The notes under the pieces: generated by a model
Told to the model about the DNA's origin: nothing
Database searches by the model: none
The model's input: the letters and a program-made list of their open reading frames with translations, nothing else
DNA from: Fibrobacter sp.
GTDB taxonomy: Bacteria; Fibrobacterota; Fibrobacteria; Fibrobacterales; Fibrobacteraceae
DNA length: 64,000 nucleotides
Reading direction: 5' to 3'
Assembly: GCA_024398815.1 (NCBI GenBank)
Contig: JAKSIL010000003.1
Span: 60,511-124,510, forward strand
Shown: positions 27,101 to 35,471 of the stretch, piece after piece
How the letters are laid out: every line of letters begins with the position of its first letter
Position numbering within the stretch: the first letter of the stretch is position 1
Position numbers and translations under genes: made by a program

Positions 27101-28105
27101 TTATCTGGCTGATTTCAACAGCCTTTTAAGAAACTTTGTCTTGTGGCTTATGATTCGTAGATTGCTAAGGAATATGGACAGATCCTTCCATTTTTTACTT
27201 TGTTTGAAATACAGGAAGGAGCTGCGCACATGACGGTATTGCTGTTCTGTGAAATCGGGATAGACTCCAAAACTATTGGCAAATTTTTCCTGCTCCAATA
27301 GAGATAAAATGTCTCTATGAGTCATGTTCTTTTTGAAGGTTTTGGATGTCCAACTGTTGTTGGAAATGGATTTGCGGTGGTCTGCCGCCACCAAGGAGGA
27401 ACAGCGCACTTTACCCATGCAAAAACACAGGAGCGACATGGCGACGTCGCCGTTGGTATAGTCCAGGGCGAAAAACTTTTCTTCTAGACCCTCGGGAGAT
27501 TCTTTGAAGATATTTTTGTGCATGCGAGTGCAGGTCTGCCCAAACATGATTCCTTTTTCGAAATCCTGGAGGGTGTAATCCCTGTCTTCCATACTGGTGT
27601 AGGTGTTGAACCACTTTCTCCATATGGGATTGTCGTTGGCCATGGGAGTTCCGTTGTCGTCTACAATGCGTACATTGTGTCCTATGGCGAAGTAATCTTC
27701 ATGACTTTCCAGAAAATCGGCTTGCATTTGCAGTTTGTTTGGATCGGTCCAGTAATCGTCTCCTTCGCAAACGGCGACATACTTGCCCTTCAGGGGGGCG
27801 TTTGATGCTCGGGTAAGGGAACCGTCGTGTTTAGAATATTGATTTTCTGTTTGGTAGACCGGTTTTACGATTAGGGGGTATTTTTTTTCGTATTCCCTGA
27901 GAATGTTTGCAGTATTGTCCGTGGAAGCGTCGTCGTGGACAATGACCTCGAAGGGAAAGTCGGTTTCTTGTATCAGGAATCCGTCCAAAGTTTGGGCGAT
28001 GTACTTTTCATGATTGAATGCCAAGCATTTTATGGATACCAAGGGATGCTCGGTGTCCAGACTTTTCCATTTGGCGGTGATTTCCTCTTGAGTCTTGTTC
28101 AGCAT
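27101..28105 (-). CDS. Family 2 glycosyltransferase
   Basis: GT-A glycosyltransferase with VSIKCLAFNHEKYIAQTLDG, VHDDASTDNTANIL and the acidic motif VCEGDDYWTDPNKL. The ATG at 28105 sits one base after the LicD stop codon and gives the conserved-looking MLNKTQEE; a longer reading of six residues would overlap LicD. The C-terminal 110 residues are basic and helical. It is part of the tightly packed lower operon. This subfamily resembles those acting in capsule and LPS loci; the substrate is not predictable. Confidence 0.88.
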   Translation of the reverse strand: MLNKTQEEITAKWKSLDTEHPLVSIKCLAFNHEKYIAQTLDGFLIQETDFPFEVIVHDDASTDNTANILREYEKKYPLIVKPVYQTENQYSKHDGSLTRASNAPLKGKYVAVCEGDDYWTDPNKLQMQADFLESHEDYFAIGHNVRIVDDNGTPMANDNPIWRKWFNTYTSMEDRDYTLQDFEKGIMFGQTCTRMHKNIFKESPEGLEEKFFALDYTNGDVAMSLLCFCMGKVRCSSLVAADHRKSISNNSWTSKTFKKNMTHRDILSLLEQEKFANSFGVYPDFTEQQYRHVRSSFLYFKQSKKWKDLSIFLSNLRIISHKTKFLKRLLKSAR

Positions 28106-28106
28106 A

Positions 28107-29030
28107 CTACATTTCCACGCCAAATTTTTCCTTGTACAACTGCTTGTATGGAATTTCTGGATAGAATTCCATTGAATGCCAGATACCGCGTTTTTCTATA
28201 GGAGGAAATTCCATGTAATTGCCGTAGTAGATGGTCATCAGTTCGTGATAGCCAGCGGGAACTCGGATGGAAATGGATTCAAAAGGAATGTCCTTGTAGG
28301 AATTGAAAATGCTCTTGGGAAAAATGTTCTTTTCCGGGGCGAAAATGGTGGTGACGATGGTGGACCAGTAGCCGGTATTCTGGAGGTTGTCTGCGGTGGC
28401 TTCCTTGTTGATTTCGTTCCATACGTCAATGGGCTTCATGTTAGGGTCAAGGTAATCCTTGATTTTTTGAAGGTCGTTTTCACTCTTTTCAGGGAAGTCT
28501 TTGCGCATGTAGGCTGAGTTCTTGAGAACCAGTTTTTTGATTTTTTCCATGCGGGGGGCAATGTCTTCCATGGTGGCGTTGTCCAGCGGGAAGATGTCGA
28601 TGTAGATGCCTTGATTGAACTTGGCATGTGTAAAGGGCTTTACCACTACGGACGTGTTTGAGTTGCGCAAACGCATGAAGGAATAGCCGTATTCTGGGTC
28701 GGTGACGGTTGATTGCAGAAAATACGGACTTTTGAATTCGCTTGCCAGTTGGTGCAGTTTTTCGTAGTCTTCGCGAGGAACGCAAATGTCCAAATCGTCA
28801 TCCCAGGGAATGAATCCTTTATGGCGGACGCCACCTAGAGTTGTTCCGCCATCGGTAAAGTAGTGTAGGTTGAACTTGTTGAGAACTCGAGTTGCTTCCC
28901 GGTACAGGTCCATTTCAATGGCCCAGACTTTTTTCATTTCTGCAGAGACAAGATATTCGTCTCGGATTTCTTCGTTCCAGAAGTTGTCCGGAAGCCAGCC
29001 TTCTTGCTTGATGCGTTCAATTTCGGTCAT
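28107..29030 (-). CDS. LicD family phosphotransferase (copy 3)
   Basis: Third LicD/fukutin-family protein of the locus, more distant from the tandem pair. The signature reads GGTTLGGVRHKGFIPWDDDL near residues 62-81, with IYIDIFPLDNA at about 142. The C-terminal part has YKDIPFESISIRVPAGYHE and YYGNYMEFPP. A roughly 30-residue N-terminal extension precedes the core helix KKVWAIEMDLYREATRVL. It is predicted to move a phosphorylated alcohol from a CDP donor to the glycan. It lies between the SMP-30-like gene and a GT2 gene. Confidence 0.9.
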   Translation of the reverse strand: MTEIERIKQEGWLPDNFWNEEIRDEYLVSAEMKKVWAIEMDLYREATRVLNKFNLHYFTDGGTTLGGVRHKGFIPWDDDLDICVPREDYEKLHQLASEFKSPYFLQSTVTDPEYGYSFMRLRNSNTSVVVKPFTHAKFNQGIYIDIFPLDNATMEDIAPRMEKIKKLVLKNSAYMRKDFPEKSENDLQKIKDYLDPNMKPIDVWNEINKEATADNLQNTGYWSTIVTTIFAPEKNIFPKSIFNSYKDIPFESISIRVPAGYHELMTIYYGNYMEFPPIEKRGIWHSMEFYPEIPYKQLYKEKFGVEM

Positions 29031-29057
29031 TTGAAAAATCCTGATTTCTTTAAAAAG

Positions 29058-29876
29058 CTAGAACTTGTTTGCGACAAAAAGTCCGCCTGCCATGGGCTCG
29101 CTGGGAGTTCCGTCGTCGTGCATGGCTGTCGTAATATAGAGCTTTTCTCCAACGATGCATACTGAGCTGACGTTAAGGACAGGCATTGTCAGTTCTCCGA
29201 TTTTTTCGCCATCTTGATTGTACTTTTCTACGCGAGAACCTCCCCAGATGGCGATGTAAAGGTTTCCCTGGCTGTCTATGTCCATGCCGTCAGGAACTCC
29301 TTCGCCTTCTATGGAAACGATGTACTTGTCAAAGGTGGCATTCCCGTTTTCGTCGTAGAGGTATCTGCCGACTTTGCGTGTAGGAGTGTCGATGAAAAAC
29401 AAGTAGTCCTTGAAGAATCCGATTCCGTTGGAAATGCTCGTGCCTTCAACCAATACCTTCGCAGTGTTGCCGTCATGGCTGTAGAGGGCATTTTGGTTTT
29501 CCTTGAAACACTTGTAGCCGGTAGTTCCCAGAATTAGCCTTCCCTTGGGATCTAATTTTCCGTCGTTGTAGCGAATTTGTGAATCGCTAATCAGATGGTA
29601 GAGGAAGGATTCTTTGCCTGTGGAAATTTCAAGGCGGAAAACGCCCTCGTAAGCGGCGTAGATGATGTGGTCGTTGTCTTCAAAAACGGCGAACCCCACT
29701 TGTCCGCGGGTCTTGAATGTTTTTACGGTTTGCTCGTCCGGATAGATTAGGAATATGCGTTCCTGTTCAATGGAAACGCACAAGAGCAGGTTTAGGTCTT
29801 TGTTAAAAGCAGGCCCTTCCAACAAAGAGGACTGAGCGTAAAATACAAGTTTTGGGGTGTTGAAAGAAGAGGCCAC
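29058..29876 (-). CDS. SMP-30/gluconolactonase-like beta-propeller protein
   Basis: Six-bladed propeller family whose characterised members hydrolyse sugar lactones. Expected metal ligands are visible: Glu in LLEGPAFNKDL (about residue 19), Asn in SISNGIGFF and Asp in VPDGMDIDSQGN; YNDGKLDPKGRL is the family hallmark. The length (272 aa) is normal and no signal peptide is present. Lactonases are unusual in polysaccharide operons. Here it lies between LicD copy 3 and rpiB, so it may act on a sugar-acid lactone feeding the same precursor pathway; this is inference. Confidence 0.85.
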   Translation of the reverse strand: MASSFNTPKLVFYAQSSLLEGPAFNKDLNLLLCVSIEQERIFLIYPDEQTVKTFKTRGQVGFAVFEDNDHIIYAAYEGVFRLEISTGKESFLYHLISDSQIRYNDGKLDPKGRLILGTTGYKCFKENQNALYSHDGNTAKVLVEGTSISNGIGFFKDYLFFIDTPTRKVGRYLYDENGNATFDKYIVSIEGEGVPDGMDIDSQGNLYIAIWGGSRVEKYNQDGEKIGELTMPVLNVSSVCIVGEKLYITTAMHDDGTPSEPMAGGLFVANKF

Positions 29877-29900
29877 GACAACCTGAATCCTTTGGGTAGA

Positions 29901-30335
29901 TTATTCTTCGAACATGTCGATACGCACCTTGTGCTTGCCGCCCATGAAGTCGGTGGCAAGGTAGATGTCGGTAATCTGCTTGCAGAGGTCGAAACTGATA
30001 ATGCGGGCGCCCATGCAGAGAACGTTTGCATCGTTATGTAGTCTTGTGAATTCTGCTGACTTGGTGTCACCGCAAACAGCGGCGCGGATGCCCTTCTGCT
30101 TGTTGGCCATCATGCTCATGCCGATTCCTGTGCCGCAAATCAAAATGCCTGTGTCAACGCGACCATTGGCCACTTCGTCGCATACTTTTTTTGCGTATAT
30201 GGGGTAGTCTACTGCGTCAGTGGAGTCTGTGCCGACGTTTACAATTTCGTAGCCCTTGGATTCCAGGTACTGGATGAGGGGTTGCTTGTATTCTACGCCT
30301 GCGTGGTCTGCGCCGATTGCGATTTTCTTAATCAT
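29901..30335 (-). CDS. rpiB: Ribose-5-phosphate isomerase B
   Basis: Interconverts ribose-5-phosphate and ribulose-5-phosphate (RpiB/LacAB fold). IAIGADHAGVEYK near the N-terminus gives Asp10-His11. The catalytic Cys67 lies in GILICGTGIGMSMMANKQ, and LHNDANVLCMGAR follows near residue 100. At 144 aa it is full length. Its place next to a TarI/IspD-like cytidylyltransferase, 12 nt away, suggests that it feeds ribulose-5-phosphate into a polyol-phosphate pathway rather than only central metabolism. A closely related allose- or galactose-6-phosphate isomerase activity is an alternative. Confidence 0.9.
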   Translation of the reverse strand: MIKKIAIGADHAGVEYKQPLIQYLESKGYEIVNVGTDSTDAVDYPIYAKKVCDEVANGRVDTGILICGTGIGMSMMANKQKGIRAAVCGDTKSAEFTRLHNDANVLCMGARIISFDLCKQITDIYLATDFMGGKHKVRIDMFEE

Positions 30336-30347
30336 ATAGTTCCCTTG

Positions 30348-31064
30348 CTAGGAGTTGAATAATTCTTCGTCGCTGAACTTCATCAACGATTTGCAAAGAG
30401 GAATGTCCTCTTTGCGGGTAATCTTGATGTTGTTGGTGAAACCTTTGGAAAAGTAGATGCGTTCCCCGTAATAGGTGCAAACGAGATCTGCGTAAATGAA
30501 ATCGTGCTTGTTTTCAGCTTCGGCTTTCTCGTACATGGTGCGAATGAACTTGTAGTTGTAAGCCTGCGGGGTTTGTACTCGCATGATGGATGCTCGATCC
30601 AGCTCCTTGAGACCGCTTTTTCCATCTTCGGTGAACAAAACTGTTTCATGGCAGGGGATGGCAAGGGAGGCGTTCCCCTTCTCATGAGAAATACGCAACA
30701 TCTCGTTGATGGCTTGCTGAGGCAAAATAGGGCGCGCAGCGTCATGAATGATGACTTGATCGCCATCTTCCAGCTTGTCCTTCAAGAAAAAAATTCCGTT
30801 GCGAGAGGAGTCGTGTCCGGTTGCTCCGCCTTCCACAATCCACTTTGCTTTAGGAATTTTGAATTCGTCCAAAATTTCTTTGAGGTGATCTATCCAGTCC
30901 TTGATGCAAACAATGAGAATTGCATCAATGTTTTCGTTTTGCTGGAATTTTTCCAAAGTGTGGACGATGACCGGTTTGTCCTTTAACGAAAGGAACTGCT
31001 TGGGCATGGCTCCGCCCATTCGGGTTCCGGAACCACCTGCTAGAATAATGGCTACGTGTTTCAT
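30348..31064 (-). CDS. IspD/TarI-like cytidylyltransferase
   Basis: GT-A-like nucleotidyltransferase forming a CDP-activated phosphate. LAGGSGTRMGGAMPKQFL is the CTP-binding start, VIIHDAARPILP the central motif and RVQTPQAYNYKFI the third. The end, TNNIKITRKEDIPLCKSLM, resembles TarI (ribitol-5-phosphate cytidylyltransferase) as much as IspD. A separate dxr gene sits elsewhere in the window without an ispD neighbour, so a role as the genome's IspD cannot be excluded. Location in an operon with rpiB, and in the same locus as an SDR and LicD genes, leads me to favour CDP-ribitol or a related CDP-polyol as product. Confidence 0.85.
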   Translation of the reverse strand: MKHVAIILAGGSGTRMGGAMPKQFLSLKDKPVIVHTLEKFQQNENIDAILIVCIKDWIDHLKEILDEFKIPKAKWIVEGGATGHDSSRNGIFFLKDKLEDGDQVIIHDAARPILPQQAINEMLRISHEKGNASLAIPCHETVLFTEDGKSGLKELDRASIMRVQTPQAYNYKFIRTMYEKAEAENKHDFIYADLVCTYYGERIYFSKGFTNNIKITRKEDIPLCKSLMKFSDEELFNS

Positions 31065-31076
31065 TGAAAATTCCTG

Positions 31077-32135
31077 TTAGGCTACGTCAATGGAAACCAG
31101 TTCTTTCATGAACATTTCCATGTATTTCTTGTCCCAAATGGTGACGCGGAGGAAACCGGCGGAATCGCCTTTGCCGCAGAAAATGAGAATGCCGCGGTTT
31201 TTCAGTTCCGCTGTGATTTCTTCGGCGGTTTTGTGCTTGGGTGTAATGCAGACGAAGCAACCTTCGGTGGGAATGAAGGAATATTTTGTTTCCTTTAGTG
31301 CATTCAGTAAGTAAGCTTTGCCTGCTTCAAACTTTTCTGAGAGTTCCTTGACGACGCGATCGTAGTTGGCGACCATTTCTTCGGCGACAGCCAGGGCTAC
31401 GGCATTTACCGTGTAATGGGGCTTGTAGTTGCGAATGTACTGAGCATTTTCTGCAGTAGAGATGACAACGCCGATACGAAGTCCCGGCATAGAGAGCATC
31501 TTGGAGAAGGTGCGAAGTATTACGAGATTGTCGTATTCCTTTAAGAGATCGATGGAGGTCTCCTTGTGGAATAGATAATAGGCTTCGTCAACAATGACAA
31601 GAGCGTTATGTTCTTTCGCCTTGTCCAGAACTTTGCGAATTTCGTCCTGGGTGTAAGCATTGCCGATAGGCATGTTCGGATTTACAAGGGAAACTAGACT
31701 GGTGCTGTCGTTGATTTCTGCCAAGAGCTTGTTGATGTCGAAGGTGAAATCTTTTTCATAGTGAACAAATTTGGTGTTCATTCCCTGCATGTCTGCATAA
31801 ACCTTGTACATACCGAAGGTGGGAGTGACACAAAGCAGGTCCTTGCCCGGTTCGCCGAACACTTTGATGACATAGCCCATGGCGACAACGCTACCATCGG
31901 TCAGGGCAATATTTTCTGCTTTTAGTCCGATGACGGCGGCGTAGTCTTCGGTCAGTTTGGACTCTTCAGGGTAGATGGAAAGGTATTCCGGAGTCACTTT
32001 GCTCATGGCCTTGTCGAATAGCCATTGGGGAATTCCGTCTGGATTTTCGTTTTGGTCGAGTCTTACGTACTTGCCACGACCTTCTGGTTGACCGTAGCGG
32101 AAGAAGTTCTTTATGATAGGATTAACGTAGTACAT
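31077..32135 (-). CDS. HisC/CobD-like class I/II PLP-dependent enzyme
   Basis: Fold-type I PLP enzyme of the histidinol-phosphate aminotransferase branch, which also holds threonine-phosphate decarboxylases. The ATG at 32135 has AGGAG six bases upstream; an upstream extension of the frame is not supported. The PLP Lys212 lies in LRTFSKMLSMPGLRIG, and the pocket motif LDQNENPDG is present. The usual NPNNPTG loop reads NPNMPIG, a change at substrate- and cofactor-near positions. No his genes are nearby, so a role in making an amino-alcohol phosphate or amino sugar for the polysaccharide is more likely than histidine synthesis. It is the first gene of the lower leftward operon. Confidence 0.85.
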   Translation of the reverse strand: MYYVNPIIKNFFRYGQPEGRGKYVRLDQNENPDGIPQWLFDKAMSKVTPEYLSIYPEESKLTEDYAAVIGLKAENIALTDGSVVAMGYVIKVFGEPGKDLLCVTPTFGMYKVYADMQGMNTKFVHYEKDFTFDINKLLAEINDSTSLVSLVNPNMPIGNAYTQDEIRKVLDKAKEHNALVIVDEAYYLFHKETSIDLLKEYDNLVILRTFSKMLSMPGLRIGVVISTAENAQYIRNYKPHYTVNAVALAVAEEMVANYDRVVKELSEKFEAGKAYLLNALKETKYSFIPTEGCFVCITPKHKTAEEITAELKNRGILIFCGKGDSAGFLRVTIWDKKYMEMFMKELVSIDVA

Positions 32136-32183
32136 GAGTGCTCCTGTTGCGCATTGTTTGGTGCGTACATGATTTACCTTCCA

Positions 32184-32189
32184 AATATA
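32184..32189 (-). promoter_or_regulatory. Probable -10 element of the lower polysaccharide operon
   Basis: On the minus strand TATATT lies about 50 nt upstream of the HisC-like gene, preceded 16 nt earlier by TTTTGT. Together with the terminator just upstream, this suggests a separate transcription unit starting here. Confidence 0.45.
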
Positions 32190-32205
32190 GTTTTTTTTAT
32201 AGCTA

Positions 32206-32239
32206 ACAAAAGAAGTCCCCCGATGACAAGGGGCCTTCT
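32206..32239 (-). terminator. Terminator-like hairpin between the two leftward operons
   Basis: On the minus strand AGAAG-G-CCCC pairs with GGGG-A-CTTCT around a 9-nt loop, with one internal mismatch, followed by TTTG. It lies after the GT2 gene and before the HisC-like gene, in the only gap over 100 nt within the leftward genes. Confidence 0.6.
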
Positions 32240-32265
32240 GAGCGTTCGGTGCCATGATTTAACGG

Positions 32266-33408
32266 CTACAGCAAGGAAACGATTTTTTCGGGGCCGATTC
32301 CGTATTTTTTTAGAATCGAAACTGCTTTGCGAATGCTGATTTCATCAAGATTCGCAATGATGATTCGATCGAATGACCTGTTAGGTATTTCGTCGAAACT
32401 TTGTACGTCCAGACCCTCGGCCTGGTAGAACTCCGCGTCTTTGTCGAACCATCCGGTAATGGGGCAAATTTTTTTGGAAACGAACAGGGAATAGATGTTC
32501 TGTCCAACGATGCCGCTGTTGAAAATGGCTATTCGATCCGTGGGCTTTGCGTCAAAAAAATGGTTGGGCGGATTTGTGTTTGATTCTCCGCAGCGGATAA
32601 TTCGAAGACCATCGATGTAGCGTTCTACTTGATTTTCAATATTGTATTCCTCAGGAGTGCCAATCAATGTTTTCTTGAGATAATCGGCGAGCCAGTTGAC
32701 TTTCAGCTTTTCTTTTTCCAAAGAGTCCATACTCTTCAACATGGAAAATGCTTTTTGAAAATAATGGTAACTTGTATTTTCGCTGATGTAAAGAGAGTTG
32801 CTTTTGAGCAGTACAGGAAATACGACAGAGGTGTCTTCGCCTACTGAAATGCGGGGATCTACAGCCATTTGGCTGTCCCAAAGTAATTCCTTCTTGAATA
32901 GTTTGTTCCAAACGTAGGAGCAAATGCCGAAGTAGAAGTACGGGCCCGCACAAATCATTCTAGGGTAGATTTCGGCAATCATCTTTTGCTTGTCGTAGAA
33001 TCCGGAAGGTATGGCGTTTAAATGGCCGTCTGAAATATTTCCGATGTCTTTTGAAAAACCTGCCGCTACAATGTCGACATTGTATTTTTGTTGGCAATCC
33101 ACAAGATTTTGGATAAAATCATTTTCAATCCAGTCGTCTCCATCTACATAAGAAATAAAACGCCCTGTTGATTTTTCGAGACCGCTTTTTCGGGCGTTTA
33201 CCAAGCCACCGTTTTCTTTGTGAATGACAACGACGCGGTTGTCCTTTTCCGCGAATTCATCGCAGATTGTGCCGCAGTTGTCTGGAGACCCGTCATCTAC
33301 AAGAACGATTTCGATGTCTTTGTATGTTTGTGCCAAAATACTGGAAACGCATTTGCGCAATTCCGCTTCAACATTATAGATGGGGACGATGATGCTTACA
33401 GTAGCCAT
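32266..33408 (-). CDS. Family 2 glycosyltransferase with C-terminal Rossmann-like domain
   Basis: The N-terminal GT-A domain (about 1-230) has VSIIVPIYNVEAELRKCVSS, VDDGSPDNCGTIC, HKENGGLVNARKSGLE and the metal motif YVDGDDWIENDF. The last 90 residues (DRIAIFNSGIVGQNIYSLFV to FDRIIIANLDE) look like a small nucleotide- or sugar-binding Rossmann unit, which is unusual for single-domain GT2 enzymes. It may bind or modify the acceptor. It starts four bases after the SDR stop and is the last gene of the upper leftward operon, before the hairpin. Confidence 0.87.
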   Translation of the reverse strand: MATVSIIVPIYNVEAELRKCVSSILAQTYKDIEIVLVDDGSPDNCGTICDEFAEKDNRVVVIHKENGGLVNARKSGLEKSTGRFISYVDGDDWIENDFIQNLVDCQQKYNVDIVAAGFSKDIGNISDGHLNAIPSGFYDKQKMIAEIYPRMICAGPYFYFGICSYVWNKLFKKELLWDSQMAVDPRISVGEDTSVVFPVLLKSNSLYISENTSYHYFQKAFSMLKSMDSLEKEKLKVNWLADYLKKTLIGTPEEYNIENQVERYIDGLRIIRCGESNTNPPNHFFDAKPTDRIAIFNSGIVGQNIYSLFVSKKICPITGWFDKDAEFYQAEGLDVQSFDEIPNRSFDRIIIANLDEISIRKAVSILKKYGIGPEKIVSLL

Positions 33409-33412
33409 GGAA

Positions 33413-34180
33413 TTAGATGAGTTCTCCTCCGTTGACTTTAAATTCGGTGGCGGTTACCATGGAAGATATGTCGCTGAGCAGATACATCATGGCGGGAACG
33501 ATGTCTGTCGTTTCAGTCATTCTGCCCATGGGAATTGCCTTGGCTGCCTCGGTGCGAAGTTCTGCTTCGGTCATTCCTTGGGATTTGCGTAATGCCAGTT
33601 CGCCATCTGTGGGTGTCCAACCCATAACCAGATAGTTGCAACGAATTTTGTCTTCGGCGTAGTGCCTGCCAATGTGATTGGAAAGCGTGAAGAGCGCCCC
33701 TTTGGCGCAGGCGTAGGCTGTACGGTCCTTGTTTCCGCGGGTATGGTGTGTGGAACCGACCAGGACGATGGAACCGCCGCCTGATTTCTGCATAAGCTTT
33801 ACAGATTCCTGGCAGCAAAAAAATGCGGCCTTGATGTCGATGTCAAACACATCGTCAAAAAGACTCTCGGGACATTCTGTGAGAGTGGCGGCGGGAGTGA
33901 TGCCGGCGTAGTTTACGAAACCGTCCAGCTTATGATATTTGTTGGCAACGTGAGTGAAAAGTTCGCGGATGGAATTTATATTGTGCAAGTCCGTCTTCTT
34001 GAATTCGATGGTGCCGGACAGTTCCTTCGCGGCTTCAATAATGCTTGCGGCACTTGTTTCGTCGCGGCCGGAAATAACTACATGGGCTCCATCGGCGGCG
34101 CATTGCAAGGCCAGCTGCCTGCCAACGCCTTTTGTGCCACCGGAGATGACAATGATTTTGTTGTTCAGCGATATTTCCAT
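33413..34180 (-). CDS. Short-chain dehydrogenase/reductase
   Basis: NAD(P)-dependent oxidoreductase of the classical SDR family. The cofactor motif is SGGTKGVGRQLALQ at the N-terminus, NYAG near residue 88, and the active site has Ser in VLVGSTHH with YACAK (YxxxK) near residue 155. At 255 aa it is a normal classical SDR. Because ribulose-5-phosphate reductases in some capsule systems (the reductase half of Bcs1-type enzymes) are SDR proteins, this gene is a candidate for making ribitol-5-phosphate beside rpiB and the TarI-like gene. A sugar or acyl reductase is also possible. Confidence 0.88.
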   Translation of the reverse strand: MEISLNNKIIVISGGTKGVGRQLALQCAADGAHVVISGRDETSAASIIEAAKELSGTIEFKKTDLHNINSIRELFTHVANKYHKLDGFVNYAGITPAATLTECPESLFDDVFDIDIKAAFFCCQESVKLMQKSGGGSIVLVGSTHHTRGNKDRTAYACAKGALFTLSNHIGRHYAEDKIRCNYLVMGWTPTDGELALRKSQGMTEAELRTEAAKAIPMGRMTETTDIVPAMMYLLSDISSMVTATEFKVNGGELI

Positions 34181-34188
34181 TGTTTCTC

Positions 34189-35457
34189 CTATAAGGCGCT
34201 TAGCAGGGACGGCAAAAGCAGGTTTTCGCCTTTTTCGCCGGTTACGGCTAGATTGTTTTGAAAGTCTTTGAGTATTGCGGTAAGCTCTGTTTTGTTTTCG
34301 CAGTGCATGAAAATGCGAAGGAATACTTGGCGTTCTGTGCCGAGCATATTCGGGGTTATTTCGTCGCCGATTTCAAAACGATCAATGATAAAATCTACGG
34401 ACGGGTGATTCTTTACGAAATCCAAGCCCCTAATGTCTGTAATTTTGCCATTTTTCAGTAGGAACCATACGACAGCCGCGCTTTTCCCATGCATGTTCGC
34501 ATCATTTTTGCCTTCGAAATTCCCGCCGGTGGTTTCCGTACAGTCCATGGATCCTGTGAGAGCGAAGTTTATCAGCATTTTGCGTTGGTCAAAATGGTTC
34601 ATGTACTTGAGAATTAAATGGAATCCGCCGCCTTGCAGACGGAATCCAGGGTCGTATACATAGAAATGTCCATCTTCGCAGAATGCGGAAACGTAGAGGA
34701 CGCCATTCTTCAAACCCAGTTCATTGAACATCTTTACATATTTGGGATGCTCGTTTTTGACAAATTCGTCATAGTACTTGGATACAAAAACATCGCCTAC
34801 GCAAATGGGCGTGGCACTGGTGTTGGTACGCAAAGTGTAACGGTCCGACAAACTGGATAAATAGACTTTTCCATCTACGATAGTGTAGTAGATGCTCAAA
34901 TCGTCGCATTCCATATAACGTTCGATAAGAACGGTCTGGGTGCGGGATTCTTTTTGGGCGCGCTCAATGCATCCATCCAGTTCTTCACGGCTGCGGCATA
35001 GGGTGATACCCTTGCCGGAATTACTATCGGCAGGTTTGACAATGACGGGAAACTTGATGGCATCTTTGTTGTCGACGGAATACTCGGGAATGCCTTCAAT
35101 GCCGAATCTTTTGCAGGTTTCCTTGAAATGACGCTTGTTTGTGAAGGCTTTCACCGTATTTTCGTTGCCATAGCAGGGAACGTGAAGACGGGCGCAAAGC
35201 TTTTGGTAGGGGGCGATTAGAGGGTCTGCGACACCAACGAGTACGCCGTCTACTTTTTCCTTGATGGCCATTTCGTAAAGAGCGTCGACATCCATGGCGT
35301 CAATATTGTAGCTGATGTCTGAAACTTTTTTGGCGGGGGCTTGCGGGTCGTAATCGGTTACGATGGTTGTAACACCCATTTCCTGGGCTATTTTGACAAT
35401 GTTCGCCGTCTCGGGATTTGCTCCCAGAATAAGAAGTTTTTTGCCATTCAAATTCAT
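34189..35457 (-). CDS. ATP-grasp domain protein
   Basis: Cytoplasmic ATP-dependent ligase of the carbamoyl-phosphate-synthetase/D-Ala-D-Ala type. An N-terminal Rossmann-like domain (KKLLILGANPETANIVKIAQ) precedes the ATP-grasp fold with FPVIVKPADSNSGKGITLC (about 130-150), LIERYMECDDLSIYY and the metal-binding end VYDPGFRLQGGGFH. Such proteins form amide or ester bonds between a carboxylate and an amine or hydroxyl, and in polysaccharide loci may attach amino acids to sugars. It lies between the SDR and acyltransferase genes with 8-14 nt gaps. The substrate is unknown. Confidence 0.87.
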   Translation of the reverse strand: MNLNGKKLLILGANPETANIVKIAQEMGVTTIVTDYDPQAPAKKVSDISYNIDAMDVDALYEMAIKEKVDGVLVGVADPLIAPYQKLCARLHVPCYGNENTVKAFTNKRHFKETCKRFGIEGIPEYSVDNKDAIKFPVIVKPADSNSGKGITLCRSREELDGCIERAQKESRTQTVLIERYMECDDLSIYYTIVDGKVYLSSLSDRYTLRTNTSATPICVGDVFVSKYYDEFVKNEHPKYVKMFNELGLKNGVLYVSAFCEDGHFYVYDPGFRLQGGGFHLILKYMNHFDQRKMLINFALTGSMDCTETTGGNFEGKNDANMHGKSAAVVWFLLKNGKITDIRGLDFVKNHPSVDFIIDRFEIGDEITPNMLGTERQVFLRIFMHCENKTELTAILKDFQNNLAVTGEKGENLLLPSLLSAL

Positions 35458-35471
35458 AAAAGCCCTGCCGT

